A stretch of DNA of 64,000 nt, taken from the NCBI RefSeq assembly GCF_033242265.1, contig NZ_BTFW01000002.1:36815-100814 (forward strand), read 5' to 3'. This stretch comes from Novosphingobium sp. IK01 (GTDB lineage: Bacteria > Pseudomonadota > Alphaproteobacteria > Sphingomonadales > Sphingomonadaceae). This document shows positions 1 through 7,646 of this stretch, in pieces (the stretch's first letter is position 1; every line of letters starts with the position of its first letter). The position numbers and the translations under genes are program-made. A model generated the notes under the pieces. It saw only the letters and a program-made list of their open reading frames with translations. It made no database searches and was not told the DNA's origin.

Positions 1-1
1 C

Positions 2-178
2 GCCAAGAGAATTGCAGAACACAAAGACGAACGCCTACTTGCGAAGGCGATCTGGTTAGAACGCTATTGGAATGACACGGTGGGAACTCGTGGAATTTTG
101 GGAATGGTAGATCGGGACGCCGATCGCATTCCGCCAGATGCACGGCCATTCCGTAGTCAGCGCTTCATTGCGGGCTGA
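2..178 (+). CDS. C-terminal end of an unidentified protein (partial)
   Basis: An open frame enters from the left edge and stops with TGA at 176-178, giving 58 residues that end in RSQRFIAG. The fragment is charged and soluble-looking (EHKDERLLAK, DRDADRIPPD) with no recognisable motif. It is the only plus-strand frame in a stretch where the neighbouring genes are on the minus strand, so it converges on the HEPN gene. I do not recognise the family and the start lies outside the window. Confidence 0.35.
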   Translation, partial: AKRIAEHKDERLLAKAIWLERYWNDTVGTRGILGMVDRDADRIPPDARPFRSQRFIAG

Positions 179-203
179 GAGCCAGACCCAAAATCTCGGG
201 GCT

Positions 204-267
204 GAAACCGCAAAGCAGGTTCGGTCGAAGCGGAGCGGAGATAGAGCCGTGCCGCAAGGCCGCTCCC
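204..267. repeat. Element B, copy 1: repeated noncoding element
   Basis: This 64-nt stretch closely matches 4491-4554 and 49926-49989. All share a gaaaccgc start, a ggttcggtcg core, gagatagagccgtgc and a cgctccc end. It lies 13 nt after the stop codon of the minus-strand HEPN gene. The other copies lie 12 nt after the ssb stop codons. The constant position 3' of unrelated genes suggests a transcript-end or processing element. That role is inferred. Confidence 0.7.
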
Positions 268-280
268 GGAAATACGAATG

Positions 281-994
281 TCAGGGCTTTTGAGCGATCA
301 GGGCCATGACGGTTTGCTTGCCATCCATCCAGGCCGCGGCGGTAGGGCTTCGCCAGGCAATCATGTCATGGATGCGCTGATAGTCGTCGGCCAGATTTCG
401 GGTAAAGACTGGCTCATGATGGGCAATCCGGTTGCGCAGGTGCCGGATGGCCTGAAGATCGGCATAGGCTTGCGCCCGGCATAGGGGAATGGCCTGTGCG
501 AGCGGATCCCAAGAAAAGAACGTCCGGAAATGCGCGTTCCAAAGTCGGCTATCCTGGCCGGCTGTGAAGATGTTTTCCCAGAAGGCAAATTTGAGTTCAG
601 CAATGATCTTGCCGGTTGTGGGCAGCCTGTGCGCGCAGACCTGAAGATCATCGGCCGGATTGTAGCGAAATTTGCTCTTCGGGCGTGGCAAGCTGCGGAT
701 AAAACCGTTGTTCCACGGCCAGTTTGCACCATGGACAGCCTCGATCGCTTCAGCGATCCCGTTGCGCACCGCCACTTCGCAGACCTGGAGCGGCACGATC
801 AGGGCCGAGGATATATCCAGATTCCACGCATAGAGTTCGAGCGCCATTTCCCGGTCATTGCCCATGGCCTGAAGGTAGGTGGCGAAACGCGGGGCGGAGA
901 TGACGCCTGGCAGATCCTGAAGCTCGGCGGGAGAGAAAGGCAACGTCGCTATCCTGTCTGCGCACGGTATTGACGAACCCGTCAACACCACCAT
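281..994 (-). CDS. HEPN-domain (Abi-like) protein, putative RNase
   Basis: The 237-residue protein resembles the Abi-like branch of the HEPN superfamily, whose members are often metal-independent RNases in abortive infection or toxin systems. The HEPN signature is visible as RNRIAHHEPVF, with R187 and H192 forming the R-x4-H motif in the C-terminal helix pair. No signal peptide or membrane segment is seen. It stands alone: a strong terminator at 1055-1082 separates it from the upstream plasmid operon, and no antitoxin is adjacent. The start at 994 has only a weak Shine-Dalgarno match. A defence role is inferred from the family. Confidence 0.7.
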   Translation of the reverse strand: MVVLTGSSIPCADRIATLPFSPAELQDLPGVISAPRFATYLQAMGNDREMALELYAWNLDISSALIVPLQVCEVAVRNGIAEAIEAVHGANWPWNNGFIRSLPRPKSKFRYNPADDLQVCAHRLPTTGKIIAELKFAFWENIFTAGQDSRLWNAHFRTFFSWDPLAQAIPLCRAQAYADLQAIRHLRNRIAHHEPVFTRNLADDYQRIHDMIAWRSPTAAAWMDGKQTVMALIAQKP

Positions 995-1054
995 ATAAGA
1001 GGCTCTCGGCTTTGAGAACGCGGGCTAACGCCCCCCCTCATCGTCTAAGGAAAT

Positions 1055-1082
1055 AAAAGGCCCGCCGAAAGGCGGGCCTTTT
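1055..1082. terminator. Bidirectional rho-independent terminator
   Basis: A 12-bp perfect stem (AAAAGGCCCGCC paired with GGCGGGCCTTTT) has a GAAA tetraloop. A-rich and T-rich flanks make it competent in both directions. It lies downstream of the minus-strand small-protein operon and upstream of the HEPN gene, so it would insulate the two. Confidence 0.85.
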
Positions 1083-1163
1083 ATTTTTCTGCGCAAACAC
1101 CGCAAATTTCCACCATCATGGGCAAACCGATAGAGCGCCGCGCAGCGGCTCCCTCTTCATTCT

Positions 1164-1238
1164 GTCCTTGTGGCGGCGCGCGTAACGCGCGCCGCCACAA
1201 GGACGCGCCGCGCCCAGCGGCACAGCATGGGCGCGGCG
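1164..1238. repeat. Tandem strong hairpins at the end of the plasmid operon
   Basis: Two adjacent hairpins. The first has 19 perfectly paired bases (1164-1182 with 1186-1204) around a 3-nt TAA loop. The second pairs 1206-1216 with 1228-1238 (11 bp). Neither has a T tract, and a conventional terminator follows at 1055-1082. They could protect mRNA 3' ends, block read-through or serve as a protein-binding or transfer-related site. The pairing is seen directly; the function is unknown. Confidence 0.6.
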
Positions 1239-1247
1239 TCTCCATCA

Positions 1248-1484
1248 TTATGGCGAAATCACTTCTATGATGCCGCGCCCCTCGCGGATGACGGGCCGCC
1301 CGAAATCATCGGTTTCCGGCTTGCGCCAGTGATAGGCAAAGCGGCCCGCCTCGCCCGCGATCGGCGTCACCGTGTAGGCGATCCGTTTGGATTGACCGGA
1401 AGTCCAGCCCTTGCCGATGATCTCGGCAAGGTGGCGCTTGTTGGTCGCGGTCAGGTGAAGGCCCTCGATCAGACAGATTTGCAT
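1248..1484 (-). CDS. Small conserved-type plasmid protein, function unknown
   Basis: The 78-residue protein begins MQICLIEGLHL. It is the last gene of a four-gene minus-strand operon and starts 13 nt after the stop of the 262-residue gene. It is soluble, with no signal peptide, membrane helix or catalytic motif that I can see. The operon context with ardC and ssb suggests it belongs to the plasmid establishment region. I do not recognise the family. Confidence 0.6.
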   Translation of the reverse strand: MQICLIEGLHLTATNKRHLAEIIGKGWTSGQSKRIAYTVTPIAGEAGRFAYHWRKPETDDFGRPVIREGRGIIEVISP

Positions 1485-1497
1485 GGGTCCACCTCGA

Positions 1498-2286
1498 TCA
1501 AAACGCGAAAGCGGCTTGGCCGCTCACCTCGGTATAACTGGTGGCCGGTCCAGCGGTGAAGCGATCCCGGCCAAGCTGGGTCCATTGCAGGAATCCGGCC
1601 CGATCATGGGAAAACCAACCGTCCTCGATGCCGTGAATGATGGCCCAAGCCTGCTCTTCAGCGACGATTCCGGGGCCGATATTGATGGGCCAAAATTCAG
1701 AGCCGCTGTCCTGCCTGCACAGGCTGGGCGCAGAAAACTGGCGGATGATGACCGCCCGGTCATCGGGTTCGCACGCGCCCAGCTCGCGCATGATATGGCG
1801 GGCTTGGCCAATGGTGATATAGCCCTTGCCCGCCCTGCTTTCGTGGTGCGAATGACGGCACCCATAAACGACAGCGCGAAAGATCGAAGCCGGATCGGTA
1901 AAGTGCTGCGTCTCGATCAGTTCGCCCACCAAGCCTTCGCAGATAAGATCCACGGCGTGAAACCATGCCCCTTTGCCCCGCTCGGTGTAACCGTATGCGT
2001 TGGTGATCCCTTCGTGCGCCACCTCGATCCCCAGCGCCTCGACGTGCTGCACGAAAGGATGCGCGGCAAGGCCGGGGTGCATCAAACCAATTTTACGCGG
2101 CTCGCCCTTCTCCGGCCGGATGACTTCGAGCGGCCCCCGGAACAAGCGCGAAGGCAGATTCCACGGGGAAGGAAGGGGGAAGCCTTGGGGCACATGAAGC
2201 GCCCCGTTGATGTCCAAAAGAAAGCTGTTGGCGGCAAGGCCAGCGGCAACGATCTGGTCGCCCAGCGTGTCGGTCGCGGCGCTCAT
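1498..2286 (-). CDS. Plasmid protein of unknown function, 262 aa
   Basis: A soluble 262-residue protein. Its start overlaps the stop of the preceding 87-residue gene by four bases (ATGA), so the pair is probably translationally coupled. Histidine-rich stretches (CRHSHHESRAGKG near the middle, GIEDGWFSHDRAGF near the end) are visible but do not match a metal site I can name. It is the largest member of the four-gene operon and has no signal peptide. No function is assigned. Confidence 0.65.
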   Translation of the reverse strand: MSAATDTLGDQIVAAGLAANSFLLDINGALHVPQGFPLPSPWNLPSRLFRGPLEVIRPEKGEPRKIGLMHPGLAAHPFVQHVEALGIEVAHEGITNAYGYTERGKGAWFHAVDLICEGLVGELIETQHFTDPASIFRAVVYGCRHSHHESRAGKGYITIGQARHIMRELGACEPDDRAVIIRQFSAPSLCRQDSGSEFWPINIGPGIVAEEQAWAIIHGIEDGWFSHDRAGFLQWTQLGRDRFTAGPATSYTEVSGQAAFAF

Positions 2287-2546
2287 TGGCCTACCCCCGA
2301 AATGATCGCGCCGAAACCAAAACCCTCGGCAGCGTCCTCAATGGTGGTCTCAAGGCCGTCAAAATCTTCCTCCGGCCCCAAAAGGTCTGCAATCTCGATG
2401 ACGGTGGCAAGATCCGCGCCGTGGTTCTCTGCCAAGTCTTTGATGTAACCGAAGCGGTCAAAATTGCCCTCCTCCTCATAGCGCGAAAGGTCGATGGTCC
2501 GTGCAGCGTTGAGCCGGAGAATGGTTGCGAGCGGGGTGCCGGTCAT
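2283..2546 (-). CDS. Small acidic plasmid protein, 87 aa
   Basis: I chose the internal ATG at 2546 (MTGTPLATIL) rather than the longer frame because it overlaps the upstream gene's stop as ATGA and leaves compact operon spacing. The product is acidic (SRYEEEGNFD, GPEEDFDGLE), with no membrane segment or signal. It is the second gene of the operon that begins at 2791. The family is not recognised. Confidence 0.6.
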   Translation of the reverse strand: MTGTPLATILRLNAARTIDLSRYEEEGNFDRFGYIKDLAENHGADLATVIEIADLLGPEEDFDGLETTIEDAAEGFGFGAIISGVGQ

Positions 2547-2791
2547 GCGCTCAACTCCGCATAAGTGGCGCTGCATTCATAGCGGATCGCATCGCCATCC
2601 CACATGGGGCCGATCAAGCCTGTGAATTTGGGCGCGCCTTGAAGCTCTTGTCGCTGGCTCGCATTGCTGTTGAAGCCCCGGCACCGAAAACCCTCGACGG
2701 CGGCGCGGGCGGCCACGATCTGCGCGCTGGCTCCCTCGATTTCGATCGTGCGGAAACCTTGCTGAGCGGTCTGATAAATGCGGATTTTCAT
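2543..2791 (-). CDS. Small plasmid protein, 82 aa, first gene of leader-controlled operon
   Basis: It begins MKIRIYQTAQQG. The start at 2791 is preceded on the minus strand by GAAAGGGAAACAAGC, nearly identical to the sequence in front of ardC. This gene and ardC therefore share a ribosome-binding region and the long structured leader (element A). The product is 82 residues, soluble and unrecognised. Its stop overlaps the next gene as ATGA. The shared leader implies expression together with ardC, perhaps early after plasmid entry; that is inference. Confidence 0.6.
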   Translation of the reverse strand: MKIRIYQTAQQGFRTIEIEGASAQIVAARAAVEGFRCRGFNSNASQRQELQGAPKFTGLIGPMWDGDAIRYECSATYAELSA

Positions 2792-3007
2792 ACGCTTGTT
2801 TCCCTTTCTCTTTTGATGGAGCCGAAGGCGATGGCGTCCATCGACTTCTGCCCGCTGGCGAAGTGGGTCGGGGAATGGCGCAAACACGGGCTGGTCGCGG
2901 GGGAGGGGGATCACCCATCCTGCACGGAGCGTAGCGAAGGAAGGATGGGGAAACCCCTGCGACCACCAAGCGGAGCGCGGCACGCGCGCAGACGGCTTGG
3001 CCCTTGC
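2792..3007 (-). promoter_or_regulatory. Element A, copy 1: structured repeated 5' leader
   Basis: About 200 nt directly upstream of the 82-residue gene matches 4184-4394 upstream of ardC. Shared features are a small perfect hairpin (2829-2834 with 2838-2843), a long stem (2892-2902 with 2954-2965) enclosing a second stem (2914-2921 with 2942-2949), and the Shine-Dalgarno region. At the inner stem the two copies differ at positions that stay pairable (A-U and U-A here, G-U wobbles in copy 2). This argues for a conserved fold: a leader RNA or a promoter active on folded single-stranded DNA. Confidence 0.6.
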
Positions 3008-3108
3008 GCCAGGGGGCCGGAACAGGCCCCGGAGCTTCACAAACAACGCGACGGAATAGCCGTCTCCGCTTGCGCTGGAGCCAAGGCGACGATTTACCAT
3101 AGAGGCGG

Positions 3109-3145
3109 AATACGGCGGCGGGGGCAACGCTACCGCCGCCGTATT
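3109..3145. repeat. Perfect GC-rich hairpin
   Basis: Bases 3109-3121 pair perfectly with 3133-3145 (13 bp, TACGGCGGCG core) around an 11-nt loop. It lies between ardC and the 82-residue gene, upstream of element A copy 1. It lacks a T tract. It may be part of the same regulatory leader or a site for a plasmid protein; the role is unknown. Confidence 0.5.
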
Positions 3146-3205
3146 ACGCCGGCAAATCACGATCTATGGGGCAATTGTGGTCATGGTTTTTGTCTTTCCC
3201 TCCTG

Positions 3206-3235
3206 ATGAAAGGAGGGCGACAGGGGCCGCCCTCC
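3206..3235 (-). terminator. Probable terminator of ardC
   Basis: Bases 3212-3219 (GGAGGGCG) pair with 3228-3235 (CGCCCTCC). On the minus strand the stem is followed by a short T-rich run, 10 nt after the ardC stop codon. It would end the ssb-ardC transcript before the next leader. Confidence 0.5.
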
Positions 3236-3244
3236 GGGATGACG

Positions 3245-4183
3245 TCAGGCGGCAATGGCCTGCGCGGGCGTGTCTACGTGTGAAAGGATCAGCTCGCTTG
3301 CGGCTTGCGCAGCGGTTGCGGCGCGGAAAATGGCCCGCTTGTCGTTACGCAAGGCGGTCAACCAAGAGGCAACATAAGCGGCGTGATCCTCACGCTCAGT
3401 CGGTTCCATCCCAAGTTGCGCGCAAAGCATGGCTGCGCCGACTTCGGCAATAAGCTCTTCCTCCGCCCTGATTTCTCGCGATTTCCCGTAATCGCGCAGG
3501 GTTTCGCGGGCGAGGCGCTTGGCGTGGCCGGTGCTATGCACGGCTTCGTGCGCAAGGGTCGCATAGAAGGCATTGCCGCTTTCAAAGTCAGCAAAGGCGG
3601 GCATCTGGATGTGGTCGGCAGCGGGGCTGTAATAGGCGCTCGATCCGCCCTCGGCGTAGGGCACGGGCCAGCGGGCAAATGCCGCATCAAGATCAGCGTC
3701 CCGCTGATCGCGGTTCTTGATCTCGATCCGGGGCACGGGGTACTTGCTCATATCGAGACCATCGATTTGCTCGACGTTGAAAACGACATACTTTTTCAGG
3801 AATTTACGGGTTGCTTCCTCGCCCTCGCTGGTGGTGACAGGCTCGCCGGTTTCCCCATCCTTGGGGGTGAAAGTTCCGGCATGAACGACAAGATTGCCCT
3901 TCTCCCCCTTGCGAACCTGCCCGCCCAGCTCGGCGGCTTGGCGGTAGGTCATCCAATAGGGGTTAATGAAACCGCGCGTCATAGCGGCGGTCCAGAGCAA
4001 AAGGATATTGATACCGCGATAGGCGGTGCCCTCATGCCGCAAGGGCAGGGTTGCAGCGCCGGAAGCCCAACGGGGCGACCACGGGCGCGTGCCAGCTTCC
4101 AGCATGGCGATAATCTGGGCGGTGACTTCCTCGTAAACATCGGCGCGGGGGGCAGTGTTCTGGCGGGTGGTCTTGCGGGTCAT
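3245..4183 (-). CDS. ardC: ArdC-like antirestriction protein
   Basis: This 312-residue protein has the two-domain ArdC layout. The N-terminal DUF1738-type ssDNA-binding domain spans about residues 10-140 (ADVYEEVTAQIIAMLEAGTR, YRGINILLLW, WMTYRQAAELGGQVRKGEKG). A zincin-like C-terminal domain carries HEAVH at 212-216, followed by a downstream glutamate in EELIAEVGA. ArdC proteins protect incoming plasmid DNA from host type I restriction by binding ssDNA. The gene follows ssb on the same strand and is preceded by element A copy 2, so coordinated early expression is plausible. The start at 4183 is supported by the conserved Shine-Dalgarno region. Confidence 0.85.
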   Translation of the reverse strand: MTRKTTRQNTAPRADVYEEVTAQIIAMLEAGTRPWSPRWASGAATLPLRHEGTAYRGINILLLWTAAMTRGFINPYWMTYRQAAELGGQVRKGEKGNLVVHAGTFTPKDGETGEPVTTSEGEEATRKFLKKYVVFNVEQIDGLDMSKYPVPRIEIKNRDQRDADLDAAFARWPVPYAEGGSSAYYSPAADHIQMPAFADFESGNAFYATLAHEAVHSTGHAKRLARETLRDYGKSREIRAEEELIAEVGAAMLCAQLGMEPTEREDHAAYVASWLTALRNDKRAIFRAATAAQAASELILSHVDTPAQAIAA

Positions 4184-4394
4184 GTGCTTGTTTCCCTTCC
4201 TCGATGGAGCCCAAGGCGATGGCGTCCATCGGCTTCTGCCCGCTGGCGAAGCCGGGGGGGTTGAACCGGCATGAGGGCTGGTCGCGGGGGAGGGGGATCA
4301 CCCGTCCTGCACGAAGCGCAGCAAAGGAAGGGTGGGGACACCCCCGCGACCACCAAGCGAAGCGCGGCACGCGCGCAGACGGCCTGGCCCTTGC
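4184..4394 (-). promoter_or_regulatory. Element A, copy 2: structured repeated 5' leader of ardC
   Basis: Imperfect direct repeat of 2792-3007, immediately upstream of the ardC start. The outer stem is perfect here (4279-4290 with 4341-4352, 12 bp). The inner stem is kept through G-U wobble pairs where copy 1 has Watson-Crick pairs. The small cgatgg/ccatcg hairpin is identical. Two unrelated genes sharing one structured leader suggests common control. Confidence 0.6.
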
Positions 4395-4490
4395 CGGGAA
4401 GGGGGGAGGCCGCCCCCCTTGATCTGGAAAAGGAAATGTGGCCGCCCTGGCGGCCTCAGCTTCGAGCGAGGATCGTTGCCCGCATGGGAC

Positions 4491-4554
4491 GAAACCGCTC
4501 GGCGGGTTCGGTCGGAACGCAGTGGAGATAGAGCCGTGCTGCCAAGCCGCTCCC
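4491..4554. repeat. Element B, copy 2
   Basis: Same 64-nt element as 204-267, 12 nt downstream of the minus-strand ssb stop. The third copy at 49926-49989 lies inside the 470-bp duplication, so it is not independent. Copy 1 beside the HEPN gene is independent and diverged, which supports a selected element. Confidence 0.65.
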
Positions 4555-4566
4555 GCTTGGGAAAAA

Positions 4567-4887
4567 TTACTGCTCGCCGCCTGCCTTTGCCAGGACAGAG
4601 AAGGTGTCAGCAATCAATTCCGTCCGATAGGCAATCTCGTTGCCCTCCCCGTGGCTGGTTTCGCGCATTCGTCCAGTGATGTGAACCAGATCGCCTTTGT
4701 CAGCACCCTCAATCTGCTCACGGACATTCGAGAAGCCGACCACGCTGTTCCAATGAGGGTCGCTCTTCCACCCGTCGCCATCACGGCGGTTGTAATTGGC
4801 CGCGACGGTGACATAGATCACCTTGTCGCGCGGCGTGATCTTGCCGATCCGGCCGATGATCCGAAACTCAGCGATGTTCTGCGGCAT
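4567..4887 (-). CDS. ssb: Plasmid single-stranded DNA-binding protein, copy 1
   Basis: The 106-residue OB-fold SSB binds ssDNA during plasmid transfer and replication. It has the family pattern: IAEFRIIGRIGKI at the start, a central WNSVVGFSN strand, and GDLVHITGRMRETSH corresponding to the conserved G-x-x-V-x-V-x-G-R-hydrophobic strand. It lacks the long acidic-tip C-terminus of chromosomal SSB, which is usual for short plasmid forms. An identical gene lies at 50002-50322. It precedes ardC on the same strand with a 383-nt gap holding element A. Confidence 0.85.
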   Translation of the reverse strand: MPQNIAEFRIIGRIGKITPRDKVIYVTVAANYNRRDGDGWKSDPHWNSVVGFSNVREQIEGADKGDLVHITGRMRETSHGEGNEIAYRTELIADTFSVLAKAGGEQ

Positions 4888-4914
4888 GGTCCACTCCCTT
4901 GGCTAATCCACGAT

Positions 4915-4952
4915 GGGGTGACTACACGAAAGTGACGTATCTGCACGGTAAG
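4915..4952 (+). repeat. Tn3-family terminal inverted repeat (Tn-A end)
   Basis: A 38-bp sequence starts GGGGTGAC and ends CACGGTAAG, the usual length and end bases of Tn3-family repeats. It lies 19 bp beyond the stop codon of the truncated transposase gene and 10 bp from the end of the ssb repeat. I could not find its partner in the window, so Tn-A appears to have lost its other end. Confidence 0.8.
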
Positions 4953-4971
4953 GGCGAACGGATAGCGAACG

Positions 4972-7483
4972 TCACGCGGCGAGCAGGGATCGGACGGCGC
5001 GCAGCGGCCGCAAGGCATCCGGATCGGGCCGGTCTTCTACATTCCAGCTATAGTCGCCGGTCAGCGAGATATGCTCCCAGCCCAACGGCGCGACGTGGCG
5101 CGCGATTTCGTCGGGCGTGCCGATGTCCGCCAGCGCCACTTCAAGATAGCGGGTGTTCCACAAGATGATGGCGGCGACGAGCAGGTTGAGGCCGGATGCG
5201 CGATAGGTCTGGTTCTCGAACCGCCGATCACGCAGCTCGCCGAGCTGGTTGAAGAAGATCGCGCGGGCGAGCGCGTTGCGGGCTTCGCCCTTATTGAGGC
5301 CCGCCTGGGTGCGCCGGCGCAGGTCGATGTCGCGCAACCAGTCGAGCATGAAGATCGAGCGTTCGAGACGGCCAAGCTCGCGCAACGCGAGGGCTAGTCC
5401 ATTCTGTCGCGGATAGGCGGACAGGCGGCGTAGCATCGCTGAAGCGGTGCCGGTGCCGGTGCGGATCGATGTGGCGAACCGCAGCAGTTCGTCCCAATGC
5501 GCTGCGACATGACCCAATGCGATCGGTTCGCCCGTCATGCCGGCGAGCAAGGGGCCTGCTTCCTGGCCGGGAAGCAGGTGCAAACGACGTTCCTTGATGT
5601 CGCGCAGGCGTGGCGCGAAACGGTAGCCGAAGAAGGGCATGAGGCCGAACACATGGTCCGATGCCCCGCCTGTATCGGTGTAGTGCTCCTCGATTGTCAG
5701 GCCGGTCTGCTGATATAGCAAGCCATCCAGCACATAGGGAGCTTCGCCGGCGGTCGCCGCGATTACCCGGGTCGCGAAGGGGCCATATCGATCCGAGACA
5801 TGGGTGTAGAAGGCAACGCCCGGTTCGTTGCCGCTGCGCGCGTTGATGTCGCCGATCGCGGCCCCGCGACCACCGGCATGAAATTGCTGTCCGTCGCTCG
5901 ACGAGGTGGTGCCGTCTCCCCACAGCGCGGCGAGCGGCATGGCACGATGGGCGTCGATCAGCCTTCCCAGCGCTTCGCCATAGGCGGCCTCGCTGATGTG
6001 CCAGTCGTGGAGATGGGCGAGCTGACGCAGGCTTGCGCCCCGGCAGGTTTCCGCCATGCGCGTGAGGCCGAGATTGATGCCATCGGCAAGGATGACGGTG
6101 AGCAGCGCATTGCGGTCGTCGGCCTCCCGGCCCGAACGCCGATGGATGAAGCATTCGCTGAACCCGGTCCAGGCATCGACCTCAAGCAGGAGATCGGTGA
6201 TCTTCACGCGCGGCAGTCGGTCGTAGGCAGCGCGACGGGCAATCTCGGTGGCGGGTGGCGTTGCCGCCTTCAGCGGCGAGATGATAAGGCCGCTTTCGTT
6301 AAGCCTGACCTGGGGCAGCTCGCCCTGTCGGGCGAGGACCGTCACCTGTTCGATCGCCGTGTCGAGCCTGGCGCGCCTTTCCTCGATATGACGATCGAAG
6401 TCCGTTTCGATGGCGAGCGGCAACGGCCCCTTCTCGCGAAGCGCGTCGAAGGTGGCCGACGGGATGAGGTAGCTATCGAAATCGCGGAACTGGCGGCTTC
6501 CCGAGACCCATATGTCTCCCGCTCGCAACCGCTCCCGTAGCTGGGCCAAGGCGCATAGTTCATAGGCGGCGCGATCGACGATGCCGTCCCGCAGGACGAA
6601 CGGCCGCCATGCGGAGGGCACAAAGCGCAGCGGCACGCGATCAGGCAAGCGCCGTTTGCCGGTCCGGTATAGCTCCGCGATGATGGTAAGCGCCGACAGG
6701 AGTCCCTGCACCGCACCGGCGCCGCGAAATTCGAAGGTGTTGAGAAAGGCACCGGCAAAGAGCTTCACCGTGCGATGCCGCTCGATCAATTCGGAGGTGC
6801 GATCGACGGTTTCCGGTCGCCCGAGCACTTCGGCCTGCTCGACGGCCACGGCGAAGCGCTGCCAGTCCAGCGCCTCGATCTGCGCCAGAGAATCCACGCC
6901 CTTGCTGCGCGCGTCGATGAGGAGGCGGCAAGACCCCGTGAGCGTCCGGAGGTGGCCTTGCAACTCGCGCACCGTCTTGACGGCTTTGTCGCGGGTCCGG
7001 TTCTCGGCGCGGCGCGCCATGCTGCCCAACAGCTTGTCGAACATCGTCAGGGTGGCGTCGGTCAGGCTTTCCTCAAGGCGGATGCCGGTTGCCGCCAGCG
7101 TCGCATGGCGGCGCAGGGCATTGAGTTCGCCAAGGTGCTGGGGTGTGATGCGACTGCCTTCGTCCGCCAGCCTGTCAAAAGTCAAAGCCGGGATCATGTC
7201 GGCACGGGCGCGATCGAGGCCCAGCGCGCGGATATAGGCGAGCCGTTCGATCAGGCGCAGGATGTTGCGCGCTGCCGGCGATTGTGGCGCATTGCGCAGC
7301 CAGGATAGCCATGTCGCGGCCTGCCCCGTCCGTCGCGCCAGCAAATCGTCCAGACCCTGTAGCGTGTCGGGCCGCAGGCCGTTCGTCAGCACTTCATAGG
7401 TGAGCTGTTCGGCCTGTTGACGCGCCCGTCGCAGCACCGCTTCGAGAATCAATGGAGAAGGCAGGAAGATCTGCCGGCGCCGG
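4972..7483 (-). pseudogene. tnpA: Tn3-family transposase TnpA, 5'-truncated (Tn-A)
   Basis: About 837 codons remain of a gene that normally encodes about 980-1000 residues. The frame is open from the IS21 boundary at 7483 (QIFLPSPLILEAV is the usual sequence after the N-terminal DUF4158-type domain). It keeps the DDE catalytic core (LWGDGTTSSSDGQQF, then YTDTGGASDHVFGL) and the C-terminal LNKGEARNALARAIFF block. The first 150 or so residues are missing at the junction with the IS21 end. It is inactive unless a fusion start is used. The other half of the transposon is not in the window. Confidence 0.85.
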
Positions 7484-7646
7484 TGTCAACACCGGGATAA
7501 AAACGGGCCAGGCACCGGTTTAAAAAGGGGCCAGTTGGGTTGAATAAAAAGCCCCATGGTTGAGGCTGGACAGCATCGGCAGCGGGGAAGCGGCTGTAGC
7601 GGAGCGGAAGCCGATTTCCCGCTGCCGATGGCCGCCTTTTGTCAGA

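Larger units (their letters stand above)
4435..4904. repeat. 470-bp direct repeat carrying ssb, copy 1
   Basis: This segment is identical, as far as I can read, to 49870-50339 in the same orientation. It contains the complete ssb gene and element B. Left of copy 1 the backbone runs on to ardC; right of copy 2 it runs on to the toprim gene. The backbone was probably continuous through a single ssb, with the 45-kb island now between the two copies. Confidence 0.9.

Noticed and set aside
1000..1090. The GC-rich stretch before 1050 looked briefly like a tRNA end followed by a terminator.
   Set aside because: No cloverleaf, anticodon arm or T-loop could be built; only the terminator hairpin is real.
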